A stretch of 6,822 nucleotides of DNA, from the NCBI GenBank assembly GCA_947428535.1, contig CANEMG010000050.1:1-6822 (forward strand). Direction: 5' to 3'. The notes beneath the pieces are model-generated. The model had not been told where the DNA came from and ran no database searches. It saw only the letters and a program-made list of their open reading frames with translations. A program made the translations under genes and the position numbers. This document shows positions 1-4,448 of the stretch, in pieces (the stretch's first letter is position 1; each line of letters starts with the position of its first letter). This stretch comes from an uncultured Clostridium sp. Lineage in GTDB: Bacteria; Bacillota; Clostridia; TANB77; CAG-508.

Positions 1-642
1 CCAGAAGAAATAATAAATAAATTAAAATCTAAAATTACTATGAAAGCGAAAGATGATCCCAAAAGAGTTTATAATGATGAACCAGAAGAAATTGTTCAAA
101 AGCGTGTAGAAAAGCAAATGAATATAAGTATGCCGATGTTACTGATTGGATATAAAGATAATGATTTAGAGTCAAATAGAATAAGAAAAGATATAGCAAT
201 AGAAATATTATCTATAGTTTTGTTCGGTAAAAGTTCAGAGTTTTTTGAGAAATTATATGAAAGTGGAAAAATATTAGGAACACCTGGTATAAATTATGAA
301 TTTTCAAAAACATATGCACATGCATTAATTCAAATTCAAACAAATTTTGTAGATGATGTTTTAGAAGAAATAGACAAAAGAATAGAAGAAATAAAGCAAA
401 AAGGAATAAATGAAGAAGACTTCAAAAGAGCACAAAAAAGAGTTTATGGAGATTTTATAAAGGATTATAATGAAGTTTCAACAATATCAAGTATAATTGT
501 CTCAGATCATTTTAAAGGAATAAATTCATTTGATTATTTTGAAGAATTTAATAGTGTAAATAAAGATTATGTAGAAAAAGTTCTAAAAGAATTATTTATA
601 GAAGATAGAAAAATAATTTCGATTATAAAAACGAATAATTAG
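1..642 (+). CDS. yfmH: YfmH-like M16 family peptidase, C-terminal part (5' end outside window)
   Basis: The frame is open from base 1 and ends at TAG 640-642, giving 213 residues of a longer protein; the first ATG, at base 40, is internal. The fragment resembles the C-terminal half of YfmH-type M16 (insulinase/pitrilysin-like) proteins: a linker rich in Pro and acidic residues, then a strand with MNISMPMLLIGYKD, a helical LFGKSSEFFEKLYE segment, and the late helix GINEEDFKRAQKRVYG followed by GINSFDYF. These C-terminal repeats lack the zinc motif, which lies in the N-terminal half of M16 proteins and is not in this window, so catalytic status cannot be judged. In Bacillus, YfmH is linked to maturation of the modification on elongation factor P; that role here is carried over from the family. 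It was probably co-transcribed with lgt, since only a palindromic element separates them. Family assignment is fairly sure; the symbol is less so. Confidence 0.8.
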   Translation, partial: PEEIINKLKSKITMKAKDDPKRVYNDEPEEIVQKRVEKQMNISMPMLLIGYKDNDLESNRIRKDIAIEILSIVLFGKSSEFFEKLYESGKILGTPGINYEFSKTYAHALIQIQTNFVDDVLEEIDKRIEEIKQKGINEEDFKRAQKRVYGDFIKDYNEVSTISSIIVSDHFKGINSFDYFEEFNSVNKDYVEKVLKELFIEDRKIISIIKTNN

Positions 643-758
643 TGTCCAATTGGGGACGTTAGTTTTTGGACATAAATGTCCACTTTTATACGTATGTTAT
701 ACAACATATGTCACAAAATGGACAAAAATGTCCAAAAACTAACGTCCCCAATTGGACA
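643..758. repeat. 116-bp palindromic REP/MITE-like element between yfmH and lgt
   Basis: Bases 643-673 and 728-758 are exact reverse complements (31 bp), beginning TGTCCAATTGGGGACG on the left. Pairing resumes inward: 677-682 with 719-724, 684-687 with 715-718, and 690-698 with 703-711 (one G-T pair), leaving an apical loop of four bases (699-702). The whole element can therefore fold into one long hairpin, with only small internal loops (674-676 against 725-727, an unpaired C at 683, and 688-689 against 712-714). Each arm also holds a small palindrome of TGGACA and TGTCCA (667-682 and 719-734). The left end abuts the yfmH stop codon and the right end abuts the lgt ribosome binding site. No target duplication is evident. 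No run of T follows, so it is not a typical terminator. It resembles GGGGACGTT-type repeats I associate with Firmicutes REP elements and IS200-like RAYT transposases; that link is recall, not shown here. Confidence 0.85.
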
Positions 759-770
759 AAAGGGAGAGAA

Positions 771-1568
771 ATGAGTACAGTAATATTTCCAGGATTAAAT
801 TTAGAATTCGAATTTTCGAAAATAGCATTTTCTTTTTTGGGTATTGATATATATAAGTATGCAGTTTGCATAGTATTTGGAATAATAGTAGCATTAATTC
901 TAAGTAAGTTTAGCAAGGAAAATTATGATATTTCATATGACTTTGTTTTAGAAAATATTATATTAGGTATATTTTTTGGAATTATAGGAGCCAGATTGTA
1001 TTTCGTTTTATTTAATATAGAACACTATTCTCAAAATTTAAAAGAAATTTTGATCATAAGAGATGGTGGACTTGCTATTTATGGAGGTTTATTATTTGGA
1101 ATAATTGCTATAATAATTAATTGTAAAATAAACAAAAAAGATATACTAAATTTTTTAGATTATATAGTACCTTTTGTCGCAATAGCACAATGTTTTGGAA
1201 GATTTGGAAACTTTTTTAATATAGAGGCATATGGATATGAAACAAATTCTATTTTTAGAATGGGTATAGAAACAATAAATGGATATGAGGAAGTTCATCC
1301 AGTATTTATTTATGAAGCATTAGCTACATTTTTAATTTTTTGCATATTAAGAATGTTTCAGAAAAAGAGAAAATTTAAAGGGGAGATTTTTCTATTATAT
1401 TTGATATTATATTCGTTTATAAGAGCTATTTTGGAAGGTATAAGAGTGGATAGTTTGATGTTGTTTAATTATAGAATATCGCAAGTTTTGTCTATTTTGA
1501 TATTTTTAACTTCAGCAAGTGTTGTAATATGTCGAAAAATGTCTTGCGAAAAATCTCTCAAAAACTGA
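771..1568 (+). CDS. lgt: Prolipoprotein diacylglyceryl transferase (Lgt)
   Basis: This membrane enzyme transfers diacylglyceryl from phosphatidylglycerol to the lipobox cysteine of prelipoproteins, the first step of lipoprotein maturation. The 265-aa protein has the usual family length and about seven hydrophobic segments. The family signature is intact: GRFGNFFNIE at residues 143-152 (Arg144, Asn147, Asn150, Glu152), then HPVFIYEA at 176-183, and RAILEGIRVD at 218-227 (Arg218, Glu222, Arg225). GARLYFVL at 73-80 and GGLAIYGG at 99-106 are also typical; Tyr104 stands where E. coli Lgt has His103, a change I believe is common in clostridial homologues. ATG 771 is chosen because AGGGAG lies at 761-766 and the mature start MSTVIFPGLNLEF fits the family. 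A longer reading from TTG 666 runs through the palindrome and has no ribosome binding site. It probably belongs to the yfmH transcript; the gene ends with TGA. Confidence 0.95.
   Translation: MSTVIFPGLNLEFEFSKIAFSFLGIDIYKYAVCIVFGIIVALILSKFSKENYDISYDFVLENIILGIFFGIIGARLYFVLFNIEHYSQNLKEILIIRDGGLAIYGGLLFGIIAIIINCKINKKDILNFLDYIVPFVAIAQCFGRFGNFFNIEAYGYETNSIFRMGIETINGYEEVHPVFIYEALATFLIFCILRMFQKKRKFKGEIFLLYLILYSFIRAILEGIRVDSLMLFNYRISQVLSILIFLTSASVVICRKMSCEKSLKN
1530..1536 (+). promoter_or_regulatory. Possible Spo0A box (TGTCGAA)
   Basis: TGTCGAA is the core of the Spo0A binding site (0A box, TTTGTCRAA; 8 of 9 matching at 1528-1536). It lies within the end of lgt, 39 bases upstream of the -35 hexamer of the spo0E-like gene. 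A second copy of the core occurs at 1740-1746 inside that gene. CG dinucleotides are scarce in this window, so two copies about 210 bases apart are noteworthy, but a seven-base match can arise by chance. Confidence 0.3.
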
Positions 1569-1575
1569 TAATTTA

Positions 1576-1604
1576 TTGACATTTATGTAATAAAATGTTA
1601 TTTT
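1576..1604 (+). promoter_or_regulatory. Sigma-A-type promoter of the spo0E-like gene
   Basis: A perfect -35 TTGACA at 1576-1581 is followed, after 17 bases, by TATTTT at 1599-1604. An extended -10 TG sits at 1596-1597. It starts eight bases after the lgt stop codon and would give a leader of about 40 bases before the ATG at 1651. An alternative -10, TAAAAT at 1605-1610, is too far from this -35 hexamer. Confidence 0.65.
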
Positions 1605-1650
1605 TAAAATATACAAAAGAAAAAAAATTAAGAAAAAGGAGAATGATGTT

Positions 1651-1800
1651 ATGTTAGATGAAAAAATTTGTATTTTAAGAGACAAGTTAAATAAATGTAT
1701 TTCTAATGGAGAAGATTATTCTGTAATATATAAAGTAAGTGTCGAACTAGATGAACTAATAGCTCAATATTATTCAAATATGATGGAAATAGCGGAGTAG
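1651..1800 (+). CDS. Spo0E-like aspartyl-phosphate phosphatase (sporulation regulator)
   Basis: This 49-aa protein matches the Spo0E family. Its members are small two-helix proteins that dephosphorylate Spo0A~P and so hold back entry into sporulation. Helix 1 reads KICILRDKLNKCI (residues 5-17), followed by a short polar turn. Helix 2 carries the family signature as SVELDELIAQYY (30-41), with Ser30, Glu32, Leu33 and Asp34 matching the SxxxD-type SQELD motif needed for phosphatase activity. The length is typical of the short members. ATG 1651 is preceded by AAGGAG at 1636-1641 with a nine-base gap; the ATGs at 1643 and 1646 are in other frames and too close to the ribosome binding site. The gene is a single-gene unit with its own promoter and terminator. 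Possible Spo0A boxes at 1530 and 1740 suggest, but do not prove, feedback control. Which kinase or regulator it opposes in this organism is unknown. Confidence 0.88.
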   Translation: MLDEKICILRDKLNKCISNGEDYSVIYKVSVELDELIAQYYSNMMEIAE

Positions 1801-1827
1801 ATAAAGTAATAGATGAAGATAAAAACG

Positions 1828-1866
1828 AACTAGTATTCTAAACAAATCTTAGAGTACTAGTTTTTT
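1828..1866 (+). terminator. Intrinsic terminator of the spo0E-like gene
   Basis: AACTAGTATTCT at 1828-1839 pairs with AGAGTACTAGTT at 1851-1862 (12 bp with one T-G pair and an 11-base loop), followed by T through 1866. It lies 27 bases after the stop codon. Confidence 0.88.
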
Positions 1867-2064
1867 ATGTTTTGGGAATTTTTTTAATATAATAAAACTT
1901 TGTATAAAATAAATATTTTAAGAAATATTAAAAAATATATATAAAAATAGTAAATTTATATAAAATACAACATAGAATATGATGTAATTAAAACTTAATA
2001 AAGTAAAAAAAGGCTATTCCCTAGTAACGTTTAAATAAAGTAACTAAACTGTAATTGCTATTTT
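1867..2064. other. Intergenic stretch without a recognised gene
   Basis: I see no convincing coding frame on either strand. The stretch is extremely AT-rich from 1880 to 1995. It holds an isolated TATAAT at 1888-1893 without a good -35. It also has a direct repeat AATAAAGTAA at 1997-2006 and 2034-2043, each copy followed by GCTATT (2013-2018 and 2057-2062). A short dyad GTTTA/TAAAC lies at 2029-2033 and 2045-2049. The less AT-rich core around 2011-2030 (GGCTATTCCCTAG) does not match any riboswitch or small RNA that I know. It could be the distal part of the leader for the next gene. Confidence 0.5.
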
Positions 2065-2096
2065 AAAAAGTAAATAGTATATTGTATTCACTTTTT
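2065..2096 (+). promoter_or_regulatory. AT-rich hairpin ending in T5 (possible attenuator)
   Basis: AAAAAGT at 2065-2071 pairs with ACTTTTT at 2090-2096, and AATA at 2073-2076 pairs with TATT at 2085-2088, separated by one A-C mismatch; the loop is eight bases. The right arm ends in five T, giving a weak terminator-like shape. Its loop-proximal half overlaps the left arm of the next inverted repeat, so the two folds cannot form together. Confidence 0.35.
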
Positions 2097-2117
2097 AGAG
2101 AAACACATACAATATAC
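2077..2117. repeat. 11-bp perfect inverted repeat before the small membrane protein gene
   Basis: GTATATTGTAT at 2077-2087 and ATACAATATAC at 2107-2117 are exact reverse complements, with 19 bases between them and centres 30 bp apart, about three helical turns. The right arm covers a -10-like element. It could be a repressor operator or, if transcribed, an antiterminator stem that competes with the hairpin at 2065-2096. Confidence 0.7.
2106..2113 (+). promoter_or_regulatory. Possible -10 element CATACAAT
   Basis: CATACAAT equals the -10 consensus of the mother-cell sporulation factor sigma-E and, read on to 2114, also fits the sigma-K form CATAnnnTA. TACAAT at 2108-2113 could equally be a sigma-A -10 (5 of 6). 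No strong -35 is placed correctly for any of the three: TATTCA at 2085-2090 is 17 bases from TACAAT but poor, and GTATATT at 2077-2083 is too distant for sigma-E. Transcription from here would start about 12 bases before the ribosome binding site of the gene at 2148. Confidence 0.4.
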
Positions 2118-2147
2118 AAAAGAAAAAATTTAAAGGGGTAAATAATA

Positions 2148-2390
2148 ATGGAATTTTCAGAATCTTACATAAAAGAATATAAAAAAGTGGAGAACAAGAA
2201 TAATTTTATTACTAATGTAGCCAAAGAATTGTCTCTAATAGGATGGGTTACAATAGTGTTTATACTTATAGTGTTATCTTATTTGGAAAATGAGTATATG
2301 CTCCAAAGTAATACAAATGTAGATATATATAATTTAAGTATAAGTGAAGAAATTAGTGAAGAATTGAGTTTAAAAAATATGAAAATGTAG
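2148..2390 (+). CDS. Small single-pass membrane protein, function unknown
   Basis: I do not recognise this 80-aa protein. Residues 1-27 are polar and rich in Lys, Glu and Asn. A hydrophobic segment at about 29-46 (LSLIGWVTIVFILIVLSY) is one transmembrane helix. The tail 47-80 is polar and acidic, with a run of Ser and Glu around 64-72, then a basic end. There is no lipobox, cleavable-signal pattern or cysteine. The positive charge before the helix (Lys12, Lys13, Lys16, Lys18, Lys26) predicts N-terminus inside and an acidic tail outside. The start is well supported: AAAGGGG at 2132-2138 lies nine bases before ATG 2148. It has its own terminator and a dyad-rich leader, so it seems to be expressed as a single gene. 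A sporulation role is possible from the CATACAAT box and the nearby spo0E-like gene, but this is inference. Confidence 0.7.
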   Translation: MEFSESYIKEYKKVENKNNFITNVAKELSLIGWVTIVFILIVLSYLENEYMLQSNTNVDIYNLSISEEISEELSLKNMKM

Positions 2391-2413
2391 CTAAAGCAAG
2401 TTGCATTTTTTTT
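2382..2413 (+). terminator. Intrinsic terminator of the small membrane protein gene
   Basis: AAAATGTAGC at 2382-2391 pairs with GTTGCATTTT at 2400-2409 (10 bp including two G-T pairs, loop of eight), followed by T through 2413. The stem includes the stop codon TAG 2388-2390. Confidence 0.75.
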
Positions 2414-2423
2414 ATTTAAACTA

Positions 2424-2452
2424 TATACATTTTTTTTTATTTAATATATAAT
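2424..2452 (+). promoter_or_regulatory. Sigma-A-type promoter of the mscS-patatin-amylase operon
   Basis: A perfect -10 TATAAT at 2447-2452 follows TATACA at 2424-2429 (4 of 6 to TTGACA) with the ideal 17-base spacing. It lies just after the preceding terminator and gives a leader of about 30 bases before ATG 2489. In such AT-rich DNA chance matches are common, but position and spacing fit. Confidence 0.6.
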
Positions 2453-2488
2453 GTTCAATATATAAATAGAAAGGTTTTTCTGAAAATA

Positions 2489-3568
2489 ATGGAAAGTATT
2501 AAACAATTTTTAACATCAATAGATTTGGATCATTTGCTTAAAATTTTTGACATACAAATTTCATTAGCTGTACTAATATTTTTTATAATATTTAGAGGGC
2601 TTTTTTCAAGAATTCTAATAAAAATCTATTATTCATTAACAAGAAATAGAAAAAATCCTAAAGATAGCACAATGTATAAACCATTAAGTTTATTTTTTGT
2701 TTTTTTAGGAATTTTTTGTACGATAAATATATTACCAGTAAACAAACAATTTTTATATTATATGACAGTAACTTTTGAAATTGTAGTAATGTTTTATATA
2801 ACTAAAGCAATATCTACATTAATAACTGAAGATTCATTTTTATTTAAAAAAATATTTAAAAGATCTGAAAATAAAGCTGTAGATAAATATATGTGTAAAT
2901 TTTTCAGAGGAATTCTTTGGTTTATTTTTATATGTATTGCATTAAATAAAATGGGATTTAACTTAGCACAGTTTAGTGGATTGGCAGCGGGACTTGGAAT
3001 AGGAAGTGCGGCGATAGCTTTAGCAGCACAAGACCTAGTAAAAAGTATGTTAAGTGGTGCAACAATTTTAACAGATAAGCCATTTGTTATAGGAGATTGG
3101 ATAGAAGTTGGAGAATATCAAGGAACAGTTATAGATATAACATTTAGAAGTACGCGTATAAAATCAAATAATAATTCAGTTATAACAATACCAAACTCAA
3201 CAATAACATCAACATATGTAATAAATTGGAATAGATTAACAAGTAGAAGATTTGAATGTGTTTTAAATATAAGTTTAGATACCACAAGTGAAAAAATTAG
3301 AAAAATAGTAAAAGAAATAAAATTAATTTTAGCAAATAATCCAGAAGTAATAAAAGAAACAATACAAGTTTCTTTGGATCAAATATCACAATATAGCAGT
3401 AGTATAAAAATATTTTTATATGTAAGACAGGCAGACTTTTTAAAATTTTTAAAAGTTAAAGAAGACATTTTGTGTAGCTTACTATTTTTAGCGGAAAAAG
3501 AGAATGTAGATTTAGCATATCCAACACAAACAGTATATGTAAGAGGAAAGGAAGATATTGAAGGATAA
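2489..3568 (+). CDS. MscS-family mechanosensitive ion channel
   Basis: This protein is a tension-gated channel of the inner membrane that releases small solutes on hypo-osmotic shock. At 359 aa it is longer than E. coli MscS (286 aa) and closer in size to YnaI-type members. Hydrophobic segments lie at about 24-46, 64-82, 87-112 and 138-157. The pore-lining helix at 163-190 carries the Gly/Ala packing pattern GLAAGLGIGSAAIALAAQ, then the family core DKPFVIGDWIEVGEYQGTV (196-214), the TFRSTRIKS strand (218-226) and IPNSTI (234-239). The C-terminal alpha/beta vestibule ends with the PTQTVYV strand (345-351). ATG 2489 has only a moderate ribosome binding site, GAAAGG at 2469-2474, 14 bases away, which may keep translation low. 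It is the first gene of an operon, and its stop overlaps the next start. Family assignment is firm; conductance and ion preference cannot be read from sequence. Confidence 0.93.
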   Translation: MESIKQFLTSIDLDHLLKIFDIQISLAVLIFFIIFRGLFSRILIKIYYSLTRNRKNPKDSTMYKPLSLFFVFLGIFCTINILPVNKQFLYYMTVTFEIVVMFYITKAISTLITEDSFLFKKIFKRSENKAVDKYMCKFFRGILWFIFICIALNKMGFNLAQFSGLAAGLGIGSAAIALAAQDLVKSMLSGATILTDKPFVIGDWIEVGEYQGTVIDITFRSTRIKSNNNSVITIPNSTITSTYVINWNRLTSRRFECVLNISLDTTSEKIRKIVKEIKLILANNPEVIKETIQVSLDQISQYSSSIKIFLYVRQADFLKFLKVKEDILCSLLFLAEKENVDLAYPTQTVYVRGKEDIEG

Positions 3569-4422
3569 TGAGTTTAGGAGTAGCATTAGCAGGAGGAGGC
3601 TTAAAAGGACTAGCACATATAGGTGCTTTAAAGGCATTAGAAGAATTGGGAATTAAAATCGATTACTTATCAGGAACGAGTTCAGGAAGTATGTTTGCAA
3701 CATTTTATGCAATGGGATTTTCAACAGATGAAATAAAAGAAAGAACAATGCAATATTACAAGATGCTTACTAAAATACAAAAAAGACCATTATTTAAAGC
3801 AGGTGTCACATATGCTACATCTGGAGTAGCTAAAATTGAAGGAATAATAGATGGAAAAAACATTGAAAATTTAGTAAATATGGTAGCAAGTGAAAAAGGT
3901 ATTACTAATATGAATCAAATAAAAATTCCACATGCAATAGCAACAGTAGATACAATAACAACTAAAGAATGTATATTTTTATCAAAGAAATTTGATTTAA
4001 AAAATGATGATATAGATTATATATATGATGCACCAATAGGAGTAGCCACAAGAGCAAGCATGTCTTTTCCAGGAGTATATACACCATGTCAGTATGAAAA
4101 GTATAATTTTATAGATGGTGGAACAAAAGATAATTTACCAGTAAGAATTTTAAAAGATATGGGAGCAGAGAAAACATTAGCTTTGAGTTTTAGAATAGAT
4201 GATTATGAGCCAAAAGAAGATGTATTTTCAGTATTATTAAGAGCTGTTGATATATTTTCTTTAAAAGATGTAAGAAAAGCTCAAAAAGAAGCAGATTTAG
4301 CAATAGAAATAGATTGTAGTGGAACAACATTACTAGAGATAACAGATGCTGATGAAGTTGTAAAAAATGGATACGAAACAATAATGAATAATAAAGAGGA
4401 GATTTTAGGGTTATGTAAATAA
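3568..4422 (+). CDS. Patatin-like phospholipase (RssA-type)
   Basis: This is a predicted serine acyl hydrolase acting on phospholipids or other acyl esters with a Ser-Asp dyad. All patatin blocks are present in the 284 aa: the oxyanion-hole loop AGGGLKGLAHIG (8-19), the nucleophile elbow GTSSGS (36-41) with Ser38, the RASMSFPGVYTP block (162-173), and the Asp-containing DGGTKDNLPV (183-192) with Asp183. No signal peptide or transmembrane helix is seen, so it should be cytoplasmic or peripheral to the membrane. ATG 3568 shares its A with the mscS stop (TAATG). AAGGA at 3561-3565 is too close for normal initiation, so translation is probably coupled to mscS. The start suits the family because the first strand begins immediately (LGVALAGGG). 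The partnership with a channel suggests membrane homeostasis, but the substrate is unknown. The active-site residues are intact. Confidence 0.92.
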   Translation: MSLGVALAGGGLKGLAHIGALKALEELGIKIDYLSGTSSGSMFATFYAMGFSTDEIKERTMQYYKMLTKIQKRPLFKAGVTYATSGVAKIEGIIDGKNIENLVNMVASEKGITNMNQIKIPHAIATVDTITTKECIFLSKKFDLKNDDIDYIYDAPIGVATRASMSFPGVYTPCQYEKYNFIDGGTKDNLPVRILKDMGAEKTLALSFRIDDYEPKEDVFSVLLRAVDIFSLKDVRKAQKEADLAIEIDCSGTTLLEITDADEVVKNGYETIMNNKEEILGLCK

Positions 4423-4435
4423 CTTTAAAATATAT

Positions 4436-4440
4436 AGGAG
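4436..4440 (+). promoter_or_regulatory. Ribosome binding site that places the amylase start at TTG 4449
   Basis: AGGAG at 4436-4440 is the only good ribosome binding site here. It overlaps the GTG at 4440, so that codon cannot be its start. It stands eight bases before TTG 4449, the ideal distance, and 29 bases before ATG 4470. Confidence 0.75.
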
Positions 4441-4448
4441 TGATAGAT

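Noticed and set aside
40..642. M16 gene starting at ATG 40
   Set aside because: The frame is open to base 1 with family-like sequence before the ATG, which has no ribosome binding site; it is an internal Met of a longer gene.
643..758. The long palindrome as an ordinary Rho-independent terminator of yfmH
   Set aside because: It has no T tract after either arm and is far longer than a terminator stem; an inserted repeat explains it better, although it may still affect read-through.
666..770. Longer Lgt start at TTG 666
   Set aside because: The added 35 residues are encoded by the palindromic element, have no ribosome binding site and are not typical of Lgt; ATG 771 has AGGGAG at a workable distance.
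686..916. 76-aa minus-strand ORF
   Set aside because: It is antisense to the start of lgt and the palindrome, with no family resemblance or start signals.
1888..1893. Isolated TATAAT as a promoter for a long leader or small RNA
   Set aside because: No acceptable -35 lies 16-18 bases upstream, and TATAAT is expected by chance in such AT-rich sequence.
2011..2064. A riboswitch or small RNA around GGCTATTCCCTAG
   Set aside because: I checked by eye for the conserved cores of T-box, c-di-GMP, c-di-AMP and similar classes and found none; only short weak stems are present. A covariance-model search would be decisive.
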